From: Pirellulales bacterium
Lineage (GTDB): Bacteria > Planctomycetota > Planctomycetia > Pirellulales > Pirellulaceae
Direction of reading: 5' to 3'
Length of the DNA: 38,695 bases
NCBI GenBank assembly: GCA_022451045.1
Contig: JAKUOW010000019.1
Location: 1 to 38,695, forward strand
Within the stretch, counting starts at the first letter, position 1. Each line of letters opens with the position of its first letter. This document shows positions 16,153 through 25,188 of the stretch, piece after piece. The notes under the pieces are model-generated. The model made no database searches, was not told where the DNA came from, and was given only the letters and a program-made list of their open reading frames with translations. The translations under genes were made by a program, and so were the position numbers.

Positions 16153-18072
16153 GTGAACTCAAGTAAATACAAATCGCTCAAACTCGCACTGCCGCTGATT
16201 TGCGTTATGGTCATTGGCGGAAGTTATCTGTATGGAGAGCTAGCGTATGAGTGGATTCCGCACGATGAAGGACTGCTCGGCCAGTCAGCCCATAGAGTAT
16301 TAAACGGTGAATTACCCCACCATGATTTTCAGGATGCATACACCGGTGGGCTGTCTTATTTGCACGCCGTATCAATGTCAGCATTTGGTGTTTCGCTATA
16401 CTCCATCCGTCTTGTCTTGTTTATCACAGCCCTACTAACAATTCCGGCATGGTATTTAATAGCTGCGTGTTTTCTTACTCCGATTGCAGCAGCGGCGACC
16501 TCGCTTGTTTGTCTGGTCTGGAGTTTTCCAAACTACCTTGCTGCACTACCGACGTGGTACACACTTGCACTCGCAAGTTGGACGCTATTTGCACTACTAA
16601 AATACGGTGATAGCCTGTCATGGAAATGGCTCGCAATTGCGGGGCTGCTGTGCGGAATTAGTATCTGCATAAAGATTGTCGGACTATATCCGCTTGCCGC
16701 CACCATGCTATGCATTATCTATCGGCAACTGAATTACCAGAGTGGGCAGGAGAGCACGGCAGTCGAAGCGAGTAAATCGACAAAGCTGCTTGTGGCTGCC
16801 ATTGGCCTGACACTGGTTGGGCTTGTCGCCTTATTGATCAAGCATCACCTGGGCATCAATGAGTGCCTGATATTTTTCCTACCGGTAGCCATTACCAGTA
16901 TTCTACTCATCCATGAAGAAGGCACAGCAGCTGTCGACCTGCGTGTTTTTACGGCTCGATGCGTAAAACCGTTATTAATCACTTTGGGTTGTACAGCTGT
17001 TCCAATCCTTATGTTTCTTACACCGTATTTAACGCATAGTGCTGTTGAAGACTTAATCCACGGAGTTTTGATATTACCTCTACAAAGACTCGGGCACGCG
17101 GAAATGGCGTTACCGCCAGTCATTTACATACTTCCTTGTGTTCTTTCACTATTCTGTTTCTACAAGAGCAATAGAAATTCTAAGCTCGATGACCGACTGC
17201 TCGCCGCAGGATTGGTAATTGTCGGTTCCTTGTTGTTTCTCATTGCATACTTCATTTTTCCCGGCACTGACTTTGCAAACAACGTATATATTTGGACATT
17301 TCATTCAATTCGTATGATCGTACCAGCCTTGTGCGGTCTTCTTGCATTTCAGGTAATCAAACACGGTAAGACGAGCAACCAGCGTTACATTTTGTTCGTT
17401 GGATGTTCAATGACAAGTTTGATTTCACTCGTCCAGTACCCGTATTCATTTGGAATCTATTTTTGCTACACTGCCCCGATTGTTCTCCTCACCGCAAACG
17501 TTCTATTACATACAGACCCCGGCGTTACGTCTCGTCCGAGGCCTAACAAGACGTGGTGGGCCACACAAACACTGCTACTGATGTTTGGCGTGATATGGCT
17601 CAATACGAGTCACATTCGTGGCTTCGGCGTGCAACATATACCAACGCCGCTCGCCAGATATACGCAAAGCCACGAGATCCCAAGGCTCGGGCTCGCTGTC
17701 CACCCAACAGATATCGCCGAATACAAATTCGTTAAGACACTTATCAGCTCATTAACCACTGACAACGACTCAATTCTGGCATTCCCTGATTGTCCGGAAG
17801 TGTATTTCCTATCAGAGAAAAACAATCCCACGGCGGTGATGTATGACTTCTTTGCCACCGCTGGGATGACAGTTGACGAAACAGAAGACTACTACATTGG
17901 ATTATTAGACAAGCATCAGCCTGCTGTCGTAGTCGTTAACAGAATTCCGGAGTTTTCCAGTAGGGTACCAGAACTAATTCCACGAATACTCTCTTCGCGT
18001 TACAGCAAGTCAGCAAGCTCTCCCGGGCTCCAACCTAAATTCACCGTTTATTTCCATGACTCTGGATTCTGA
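16153..18072 (+). CDS. GT-C fold membrane glycosyltransferase (PMT/ArnT-like)
   Basis: 639 residues starting at GTG 16153, immediately after the previous stop. It has about 11-12 hydrophobic spans. The first periplasmic loop holds the acidic motif EWIPHDEGLLGQSAHRVLNG, the conserved Asp-Glu of PMT/ArnT-type enzymes, which take sugars from polyprenyl phosphate and add them to proteins, lipids or glycans outside the membrane. A soluble C-terminal domain (~130 residues) follows. It fits as acceptor-side partner of the GT2 enzyme at 14456. It converges on and overlaps the kinase gene by 32 bp. Acceptor unknown. Confidence 0.8.
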   Translation: MNSSKYKSLKLALPLICVMVIGGSYLYGELAYEWIPHDEGLLGQSAHRVLNGELPHHDFQDAYTGGLSYLHAVSMSAFGVSLYSIRLVLFITALLTIPAWYLIAACFLTPIAAAATSLVCLVWSFPNYLAALPTWYTLALASWTLFALLKYGDSLSWKWLAIAGLLCGISICIKIVGLYPLAATMLCIIYRQLNYQSGQESTAVEASKSTKLLVAAIGLTLVGLVALLIKHHLGINECLIFFLPVAITSILLIHEEGTAAVDLRVFTARCVKPLLITLGCTAVPILMFLTPYLTHSAVEDLIHGVLILPLQRLGHAEMALPPVIYILPCVLSLFCFYKSNRNSKLDDRLLAAGLVIVGSLLFLIAYFIFPGTDFANNVYIWTFHSIRMIVPALCGLLAFQVIKHGKTSNQRYILFVGCSMTSLISLVQYPYSFGIYFCYTAPIVLLTANVLLHTDPGVTSRPRPNKTWWATQTLLLMFGVIWLNTSHIRGFGVQHIPTPLARYTQSHEIPRLGLAVHPTDIAEYKFVKTLISSLTTDNDSILAFPDCPEVYFLSEKNNPTAVMYDFFATAGMTVDETEDYYIGLLDKHQPAVVVVNRIPEFSSRVPELIPRILSSRYSKSASSPGLQPKFTVYFHDSGF

Positions 18073-19282
18073 TCGTCGGATGAGTCGAGCAAAGGTCTTT
18101 CGGAACCGGTGGTGATGGTTTCCGATTGAGCCACCGGCCAATACGTGCCTGAACCGACAATTGGCGATTTAAGTCGAAAAGCAATGCATCCACACTCTGG
18201 TAGCGGTCTTCTGGCAAGTACGCCAGGCATCTGGAGACTATTGATGAGATGCCATTAGAAGTATGCCTTCGCAAAAGACCGACCACCCTTTCGCTGGAAA
18301 GTTGTTGCTGCACGAGGACTCGCGCTTGTTCGAAGGAATCAGCCATAACATCGGTGCGTTCAAATGGACGATGTCCCATGATCATTTCAAATAGCATCAC
18401 CCCAAATGAGTAAACATCACTCTTTGCCGACAGCGATTGCGTTTTGCCATGCTTTAGCACCAGTGACTTGAGTTGTTCCGGTGCCATGTAGTGGAGAGTA
18501 CCACCAACATGAGAGTGTTTCGTGAGTCTGTCGGACGCCAGGTTAAAGTCCATTAATATCGGGCGGTCGTCTTGGTCAATCAGAATGTTATGCGGCTTAA
18601 GATCCAGATGTAGCACATGGCGGGAGTGAGCATGCTGGAGCGCATGTGCAATCTCAGTAGCAAATCTCAAAACCGTCGACATCGGAAGCGGTCCAACTCT
18701 ACGAATGGTACTTCCAAGTGTATCGGTTCCAAGAAAGGGCATGCAGATAGCAGATCGCCCATCTGGAATATCAAAGACACTGTGCACCGGCATAATACCA
18801 ACATGATCTAATTGCCCGAGAATACGTGCTTCACGATCACCGAGTGACGTCACTTTGATCGCGACGCGTCGCATGCCAAGTCGGAGTTCCAACGCTTCAT
18901 ATACAACTGCAAAGCTTCCACGGCCAATTTGCCGTACGATTTCAAACCCGGGAATCAGTGCACTTTCCACTACATAATCCGGCTGCAGATCTTCGGAAAT
19001 CATACAGTGGACATCAATTCGTCGATAAAGCGATTCCTGAAATACCGAGGAAAAGAGACCGCAAAACTGGCTCGTGTCTACGGACTCACCCGCCTCAGTT
19101 CGTAGGCAGTACTCCTCATATGCTAAGTCGATCACAGCCGACTTATCGTCGCGTAGCCAATCAAACTTGGTAATACATTGTTTAGCATCCGGTCTGATAC
19201 CGGATCTCCAACTGCTTATCAGATTTGCAACGAGACCTTGCCTCTGGCTTGGAGTGCTCTCGGCACTCATGTCTACTTCCAT
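18041..19282 (-). CDS. Soluble Hanks-type Ser/Thr kinase with altered HRD and DFG motifs
   Basis: 413 residues (ATG 19282; ATG 19270 has a better-placed GGAAG and may be the start). An N-terminal ~120-residue leader resembles those before planctomycete kinases. The kinase domain has a glycine loop IGRGSFAVVYEA, VAIKV lysine, catalytic loop HLDLKPHN (HLD instead of HRD, near residue 223), DFN instead of DFG, GTLHYMAPEQL and DVYSFGVMLFEM. The catalytic Lys and both Asp residues remain, so activity is plausible, but loss of the HRD Arg means activation-loop phosphorylation probably does not control it. No membrane span or sensor domain follows; cytoplasmic. No adjacent sigma factor. Confidence 0.9.
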   Translation of the reverse strand: MEVDMSAESTPSQRQGLVANLISSWRSGIRPDAKQCITKFDWLRDDKSAVIDLAYEEYCLRTEAGESVDTSQFCGLFSSVFQESLYRRIDVHCMISEDLQPDYVVESALIPGFEIVRQIGRGSFAVVYEALELRLGMRRVAIKVTSLGDREARILGQLDHVGIMPVHSVFDIPDGRSAICMPFLGTDTLGSTIRRVGPLPMSTVLRFATEIAHALQHAHSRHVLHLDLKPHNILIDQDDRPILMDFNLASDRLTKHSHVGGTLHYMAPEQLKSLVLKHGKTQSLSAKSDVYSFGVMLFEMIMGHRPFERTDVMADSFEQARVLVQQQLSSERVVGLLRRHTSNGISSIVSRCLAYLPEDRYQSVDALLFDLNRQLSVQARIGRWLNRKPSPPVPKDLCSTHPTIRIQSHGNKR

Positions 19283-19444
19283 GACGTCAAATGCCTGTCG
19301 ATCAGATCTGCCCCTGCTTGATCTTGCTGGTATTCTGACACAGTTTGAAATTCTGACGAGGGATTTGTGAAGTCGAATTCACAAAGGTGACATCACCTGA
19401 CAGGCCATGTATTGAAGGTAGATTCTCAGAATGATGTTTGAGAA

Positions 19445-21625
19445 TTAAGGATTCGATACGACTGCTTGGCTAGTCTGAAATCCTATTCGCGTGGCCACTG
19501 CTCTCACCTGCCCTGCTGCCTTAAACGATCCGTTGTAGAGCCGAGCCGGCATATTCGGCTGAGTTATTTGAATCGATGCACCCGGCGTTGCACATTTGAC
19601 AGTTACTGTGTCACCCTCACGGATTATTTCAGGCTTAGCCGTTCGCTGCATTTGATTCCCAGGTCGCATGTTCTCCATCATGATGGGTTCAGGTACAAGT
19701 CCAAGGTCGCCAATTTTGTCCTGCCATGCAATCGTTTCATTTCGCATTTTGGCTAGTACATCTTTGTATTTAGCCTTAGCAGCAAGGTTAACCGTCTCAT
19801 GAGGGTCATTCACTATGTCGTACAACTCTTCAACCGGTTTGGATTTACGCATAAAAGTTACTTCAGCACCTTTGAGCGTACCTTCAATATCCATTCGTCT
19901 TAGTTCACGGAGCGTCGGCATTTTGTCCATATAACTGATGTGCTGTGCATAGGGCTTATGTGGTTCATAATTCCTGATGTACTTAAACCGATGATCTCTA
20001 CATCCTCGCATTAGCTCATATGCTTCATCCATACGATCACGGTGAAAGTAGATATACTCCGGTGCAGGGTCTTTCTGTTCACCAACAATGACCCGGCCAT
20101 GCATGTAATCAGGTCTTTCGATGCCTGCCAGTGCAAGCGTCGTCGCTGTTAAATCTTCGGTATTCACCAATTCATCATTCACCGTTGACGGTTTAATCTG
20201 TCCCGGCCATCGAACGATAAATGGGATATGCGTACCGGAATCGTAAATCCATCGCTTTCCCCTAGGCAATCCGCGCCCGTGATCACTCCAAAAGATCACG
20301 ATTGTGTTTTCGCTCAGGCCATCTTCATCAAGTCGCTTGAGCACTTGACCAACTTGTTTATCCATCGCTGAGATGTTGTCCTGATAAAATGCCCAGTCCA
20401 TACGTGTCGCCGGAGTATTAGGATAAATCGGAGGTAAGAACTTCCCGGCTCGATCCGGGTCATGATGCTGCGATAGATCGAGTTGTGCGAGCACCTGTTT
20501 GTGCACTTCATGGCTGTGCCGAATCTGGCTCTCATGTGAAATCGTGAGATTAATAATGCTGAAGAAAGGCTGGCCTGGCGCGCGGTCTCTCCAATCCTGA
20601 TGATTGCCACCCTGTCGATCCCAGGCCGTAACGGGTGAATCGAATTGATAATCCGTCTTAGATTTATTTGTACAAAAGTATCCGGCTTCCCTCAGGTATT
20701 CACTAAAACAACGTACCCCATCAGGCGTCACGATCCGTGACCTCATGTGTTGTGATCCGATCGAAATTGGATACATACCGGTGATGATACCTGATCGCAC
20801 CACTGCACATACGCCTGCAGGCGTAAAGGCCTGTGAGAATCTCATACCTTGTTCTGCAAGCCTGTCTAAGTTCGGGGTTGATGCGTATTCATCGCCATAG
20901 CAGCCCAGATTTGGGCTAATGTCCTCGCAACTGATCCAGAGGATATTTGGGCGGTTGTTATCGCCAGCGAGTTCCGGTCGTGGTACAGATTTAGCGTTTA
21001 ACCAGGTACGGTACCTACCGCCCATCTTCGGGCGTTCGGCCGGCTCTGGCTTATACGGATTAGACTCAACCGTTCTTAGGGCATTAATGACCGCACCCTT
21101 TACGTGATAGTCGTTGTTTTGTTGCGCAGCTTTTAAAGCAGCCAATGCATGCTGACTGGCATCTGGACCAATGCGCTGGTACATCTCTGCCGCACTACAC
21201 GCCGCACCCCGCTCTTTCGAAGCTAATGCGGAATTTAAAACAGCTGCATATTTCTCTTTCACACCGTCAATTCGACACAATGCATATGCGGCAGCTACCT
21301 GAACTGATGCATGTTCGTGGTCAAGCAACTTTGTGAGTTTTCCTGCCACAGTGTCAGACTTCACTCTCGAATCTCCAATATGGCTAGCGGCGTGATAAAC
21401 GACGCTGACATCATCATGATCCAGCATTTGGTTAAACACATCGCCGGCTGATTCACCAAAGATTCCCAACGTCTTGGCAGCTCTCAAACGCGTTGTTTGG
21501 TTCTCTGATTGCAAATCTGCAGACCACTGTTTTAGTGACTTACCGGCAACTGTCTCAGCAGCATCTACAACACTGACAAGGGAAAGCAAAACGAACAAAC
21601 AAGCAACAAAACCAAAAGCACGCAT
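19445..21625 (-). CDS. Exported sulfatase with N-terminal HEAT-like repeats and atypical CAVVR active-site motif
   Basis: 726 residues from ATG 21625, which opens a signal peptide (MRAFGFVACLFVLLSLVSV, cleavage after VDA); TTG 21661 would add 12 residues and is rejected. Residues ~30-200 are alpha-helical HEAT-like repeats. The sulfatase domain has WISCEDISPNLGCYG, TPNLDRLAEQG, WSDHGRGLPRGKRW and DSGTHIPFIVRWPG. The residue converted to formylglycine (Cys at 20807-20809) sits in VCAVVRSG, where the consensus C-x-(P/A)-x-R is broken at +2 by Val. The C terminus has a small beta domain like chitobiase-type repeats. Probable periplasmic desulfation of polysaccharide; maturation is uncertain. Confidence 0.9.
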   Translation of the reverse strand: MRAFGFVACLFVLLSLVSVVDAAETVAGKSLKQWSADLQSENQTTRLRAAKTLGIFGESAGDVFNQMLDHDDVSVVYHAASHIGDSRVKSDTVAGKLTKLLDHEHASVQVAAAYALCRIDGVKEKYAAVLNSALASKERGAACSAAEMYQRIGPDASQHALAALKAAQQNNDYHVKGAVINALRTVESNPYKPEPAERPKMGGRYRTWLNAKSVPRPELAGDNNRPNILWISCEDISPNLGCYGDEYASTPNLDRLAEQGMRFSQAFTPAGVCAVVRSGIITGMYPISIGSQHMRSRIVTPDGVRCFSEYLREAGYFCTNKSKTDYQFDSPVTAWDRQGGNHQDWRDRAPGQPFFSIINLTISHESQIRHSHEVHKQVLAQLDLSQHHDPDRAGKFLPPIYPNTPATRMDWAFYQDNISAMDKQVGQVLKRLDEDGLSENTIVIFWSDHGRGLPRGKRWIYDSGTHIPFIVRWPGQIKPSTVNDELVNTEDLTATTLALAGIERPDYMHGRVIVGEQKDPAPEYIYFHRDRMDEAYELMRGCRDHRFKYIRNYEPHKPYAQHISYMDKMPTLRELRRMDIEGTLKGAEVTFMRKSKPVEELYDIVNDPHETVNLAAKAKYKDVLAKMRNETIAWQDKIGDLGLVPEPIMMENMRPGNQMQRTAKPEIIREGDTVTVKCATPGASIQITQPNMPARLYNGSFKAAGQVRAVATRIGFQTSQAVVSNP

Positions 21626-21725
21626 TAACAAAACACTTTCAATAGAAATCCGCGAACACAAATGAGCACAAAGTACGAATGCGACACACCGGCGTAGCTA
21701 TGAACCGTAAAACACTTCCAAAAGC

Positions 21726-22538
21726 TTACACTTCAATATCGGCTTTTACCTGAACCTGTAAAGCACCAAGCATTCGTGTAATCTGTTCTTCTTTTTTCCC
21801 GACGAACAGTACATTGTCCAGAATGAACACGCGAGCCTCGTTACTCGGATGAATAATCAGGCGACCGCTGCGAAGTAACATGAATTCGAACACGTCATTT
21901 ATCTCTTTGTCGATTCTCACATGCGGAGCTGAGAAACGCTTTACATTTCTCGGAAATCCCTGCACATGCAGAATCTCATTTGGATGAACTTCCCAATAGT
22001 CCAGAAAACGACTGCATCGAATAGCAATCCAAATCAATAAAAGGATGCTCGAGAACACCCAATAAAACGTGGCATTGGCAATCGGCTCCAAGTCCTCGAG
22101 CCACCCGGTAAGGAATGGCAGGATATCTGGATTGGCACTTGCGAGTATGGCTAAACCAATGACCGCCAGCACGATTACGAGAATCAGAATGAGTGAATTA
22201 GCTCTGGGGAAATCAAATGCCATCACGATCATGTTGATAAGGAACATACCCAAGAACAAGATCGATACAGTAATAGCTCCATCGCGAGGGACGAGAGATT
22301 GAGCCTCTTCAGAAACTGCGTATGCATCACCCGAAACCGTCATCCAAATCGCCGCAATTACGGAGACGATAAACGTTGGGTATAGAAAAATGACTTTCGG
22401 GTAGGTTACTAACCTTACACGATCTAGAATTCGCTCGCGTTCAAGATCACTTAAGGGTTCTTTAACCTCTGAGTTCTCGGGAGCAGCGACTTCAGCTTCC
22501 TCGGTAATTTCAGCCGAGGTATCGTGTTCTGAATTCAT
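21726..22538 (-). CDS. Four-span membrane protein with C-terminal PH-like domain
   Basis: 270 residues. An acidic N terminus (1-40) precedes four hydrophobic spans at about 49-68, 88-110, 114-135 and 153-174. A C-terminal cytosolic domain of ~95 residues (WEVHPNEILHVQGFPRNVKR, then RIDKEINDVFEFMLL, IIHPSNEARVFILDNV) has the look of bacterial PH-like (bPH2/YdbT-type) domains. Not otherwise recognised. It lies ~100 bp from genes on both sides in a co-directional set, without overlap. Localisation is inner membrane; function unknown. Confidence 0.72.
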   Translation of the reverse strand: MNSEHDTSAEITEEAEVAAPENSEVKEPLSDLERERILDRVRLVTYPKVIFLYPTFIVSVIAAIWMTVSGDAYAVSEEAQSLVPRDGAITVSILFLGMFLINMIVMAFDFPRANSLILILVIVLAVIGLAILASANPDILPFLTGWLEDLEPIANATFYWVFSSILLLIWIAIRCSRFLDYWEVHPNEILHVQGFPRNVKRFSAPHVRIDKEINDVFEFMLLRSGRLIIHPSNEARVFILDNVLFVGKKEEQITRMLGALQVQVKADIEV

Positions 22539-22636
22539 GATTAAAACCTAGTTCAATCTAGTGCAATCCCAACTCAATCCTAAACTGCAACTACATCCGC
22601 ATTCTGGAAACCGGACCGCCTAAACAGCCTGTATCC

Positions 22637-23758
22637 TTATATCCTGATTTTACGGTCTCGTGCTGTGATTTCCCATTGGTCCACCACTTCGCCGTTCTCT
22701 ATCACATAAACGGATTTATGCAGAGCAGACGTTGGGCAGACATGTGCAGGAATCGCGAGGATCTCATCGCCGGGAGTAAATCCTGCATGCCCGTCAGTCT
22801 TGACCACCAAGTGTTCTTCATTTTGAAGCACCGCATCGGCATCACTGATTTCAGGTATCACAACACGACTACCTGCCGGAGGATCAGAGGCGCACGCTTT
22901 GTATCCGAGATCGAATGTTACCCTGCCGTTACTTGGACAACTGATTACTCGCGAAAGTATCCGCATCGCTGGAATGTACTTCAAGTCCGGGAACATTCGT
23001 CCATAGTTTGAATCAAAGAAGATATTTGTGCCTGGACTGACCTCAACAACCGGATCACCCAGTGACGCATAAATTGGAAACGAACCTGTCCCACCGGCGA
23101 CTACACGCGGTACTGTCAGCCCAAGTGCTTCAACGTCACTCTTCAAAGCATTGGCCTGTTGCCAACATTCATGAACGGCGTCTGTTCTCTCCTGCAAATC
23201 TGTTTGGTGATTTTGTCCATCGTACAGGTGTATACCACCGGGAATAATTCCCGGCAGGTCACCCATCAATTGATACAACTCAACAGCACCGCCGCCGTAT
23301 TCGATTCCCGTACGATGCTGCCCAGTATCCAGGTCAATCAGGACTTCTATATCCTCACCAGCTGCCACTGCCGCTTCTGAAAGTTGTTGCAGGGGCACAG
23401 CATGGTCTGCCGTTACGATAAACGTCACATCAGGATAAGCACGTCTGAATTGGATCGCTCGGTCAACATTGGGGCCAACCAGGTTGTATGCAAGGCAGAT
23501 GTCCTTTACGCCACATTCAGCCAACATTTCAGCTTCGGCAAAAGTAGCACATTTGTGTTTGGTGATTCCACGACCGAGAAGAATCTTGATCACTTCCGGC
23601 ATCTTGTGAGTTTTACAATGTGGTCGTAATCGATTTACGTCACCCGCCTGACGCGTCATTTCATCTAAGTTAGACTCCATGATCTCTCGAAAGAGTACGA
23701 GTCCAGGAGAAATGATCCCGGATGTGTCTGAAATGCTGAGTGAAAATTCTTCTGTCAT
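22637..23758 (-). CDS. D-threonine aldolase/D-serine dehydratase-type PLP enzyme
   Basis: 373 residues, fold type III (alanine-racemase-like) PLP enzyme of the D-TA family. Near the N terminus is RPHCKTHK, whose first Lys (Lys49) is expected to bind PLP. Other motifs are IDLDTGQHRTGIE, GGIHLYDGQNHQ and VVAGGTGSFPIYA. The C terminus has HAGFTPGDEILAIPAHVCPT, where His and Cys suit the divalent-metal site of D-threonine aldolase and D-serine dehydratase. The reaction is retro-aldol cleavage or dehydration of D-beta-hydroxy amino acids. Exact substrate not determinable. ATG 23758. Confidence 0.88.
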   Translation of the reverse strand: MTEEFSLSISDTSGIISPGLVLFREIMESNLDEMTRQAGDVNRLRPHCKTHKMPEVIKILLGRGITKHKCATFAEAEMLAECGVKDICLAYNLVGPNVDRAIQFRRAYPDVTFIVTADHAVPLQQLSEAAVAAGEDIEVLIDLDTGQHRTGIEYGGGAVELYQLMGDLPGIIPGGIHLYDGQNHQTDLQERTDAVHECWQQANALKSDVEALGLTVPRVVAGGTGSFPIYASLGDPVVEVSPGTNIFFDSNYGRMFPDLKYIPAMRILSRVISCPSNGRVTFDLGYKACASDPPAGSRVVIPEISDADAVLQNEEHLVVKTDGHAGFTPGDEILAIPAHVCPTSALHKSVYVIENGEVVDQWEITARDRKIRI

Positions 23759-23828
23759 GGTTACAATCCAAATCTAATCGGTTTCTACGTACACCCGTAT
23801 GATATCAACTTTGAAGCAGCAAGCTGAG

Positions 23829-25013
23829 CTATTGCACGAGCACATCTGCAAGTTCAGCAGCCACGATCGCCGAACCTCGAGCATTTAAGTGCGTGTCGTA
23901 AATGAGATTAAAGGGAATCTCCCCGTCTCTGGCAGAATCTATTAACGCTGAAGTGGTATCGATAAAGGTCACATTATTTTTCTGACACTCACGGTTAACC
24001 CATTGCGGCAAATCTGATGGCATCCACGCCTTCAGCAAAGGATTAACATCAACGTCAAATCGTAGTCCAAGTGGGTGAAGTACTCGATGTTTACACGGCA
24101 AGTACACAAGCCACGGTTCAAGGCCCTGACTCTGACACATCTTGGCCCAGTCGCTGATAGCCGTTTGCATCATGACACCAGCTTCGCCAAGCTGAATTTC
24201 ATTGAGCGGCATGTAGTTAATACCAACTCTCGCAGTATCACCATTGGGTAATTGCACTGCAGCGTTGTCACGAGTGATCGCTATTTTTTCGACTGGTGAG
24301 TCTGTAATTCGATCAAGAATAAACCCAACGAGAGATGTTTGTATCAGGTTATCTCCAAAGAAGTCATTTAGCGACAATTCTCCCAGATCAATGTTGACTT
24401 TACGATACACTTCGCTAACGGTCTCTTCGATATCGTTGCCCTCGAAAAATGCCAGAACCGCAATTCTGGTTGTATCAGACTTACCAAAAGACGAGAGGTA
24501 CTGGATCTGCGTTCTTGTACCTGTATAGGATGCTCCTAAGTTCTTTACTCGTTTCCCAACGGTACTAGCTAGAATCGACGTGAATAGCTGATCGTCAGAT
24601 AAGTTCCCCAATTCAGTGAATGAATCCCCTACAACGACGATTTCCCAGTCATCAAGCGCACTAGGATTCCTAAAACCATCTGAGTCATAGTTAAGGGCCA
24701 CCGTTGCTTCAACTTGATAATCGCTCGAGTCGATTCCTAATACATCCATCTGAGATCGAATTACCTGACCATTCCAGGACGTATTGGCCGGACGCTTAAA
24801 GAAATACTTAGCAAAGGGCTCAGTAGGGATGCGGTAAAACGGAGGGATCGCCTCCAAACGTGCCGACGTCTGATTAAAGTCATATCCAATAATACGAAAA
24901 CAGACTTCCGCGATGCCAACGCAACATAAAAACGCCACGAAGCCGAATAGCAACCGTTTATGTACTGGCAGCTTTAGAGAGCTGTCGGCTATGTGTGATT
25001 TATCGTTAGTCAT
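23829..25013 (-). CDS. Membrane-anchored SGNH/GDSL-type hydrolase or acyltransferase
   Basis: 394 residues from ATG 25013 (SD-like GTGAG 4 nt upstream; TTG 25028 is less likely). One N-terminal span (RLLFGFVAFLCCVGIAEVCF) anchors an extracytoplasmic domain. All SGNH blocks are visible: GDSFTELG with Ser131, Gly in NLGASYTG, Asn in FFEGNDIE, and Asp373/His375 in YDTHLNARG. Such proteins deacetylate or acylate envelope polysaccharides (AlgX/AlgJ-like) or hydrolyse esters. Context with sulfatase and glycosyltransferases suits polysaccharide modification, but this is inference. Confidence 0.82.
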   Translation of the reverse strand: MTNDKSHIADSSLKLPVHKRLLFGFVAFLCCVGIAEVCFRIIGYDFNQTSARLEAIPPFYRIPTEPFAKYFFKRPANTSWNGQVIRSQMDVLGIDSSDYQVEATVALNYDSDGFRNPSALDDWEIVVVGDSFTELGNLSDDQLFTSILASTVGKRVKNLGASYTGTRTQIQYLSSFGKSDTTRIAVLAFFEGNDIEETVSEVYRKVNIDLGELSLNDFFGDNLIQTSLVGFILDRITDSPVEKIAITRDNAAVQLPNGDTARVGINYMPLNEIQLGEAGVMMQTAISDWAKMCQSQGLEPWLVYLPCKHRVLHPLGLRFDVDVNPLLKAWMPSDLPQWVNRECQKNNVTFIDTTSALIDSARDGEIPFNLIYDTHLNARGSAIVAAELADVLVQ

Positions 25014-25188
25014 GTTCTCACGCGGCAATACAAAAACGCGAAGGTTCTATAATCGCCATCCTATAGCACCATGACAACACCAATCCTCGTATAGTCACGT
25101 TCCTAAATGTGGATTAGGATGCACGCATTCTTGAAGTCATCATATTTCATTCTCTCCTTGCAATATTGATTTACACCACGACAGTCAA

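Noticed and set aside
19422-19445. attctca/tgagaat inverted repeat at the sulfatase gene stop as terminator
   Set aside because: Only 7 AT-rich pairs with a 10-nt loop, overlapping the stop codon and lacking a T-run; too weak to call.
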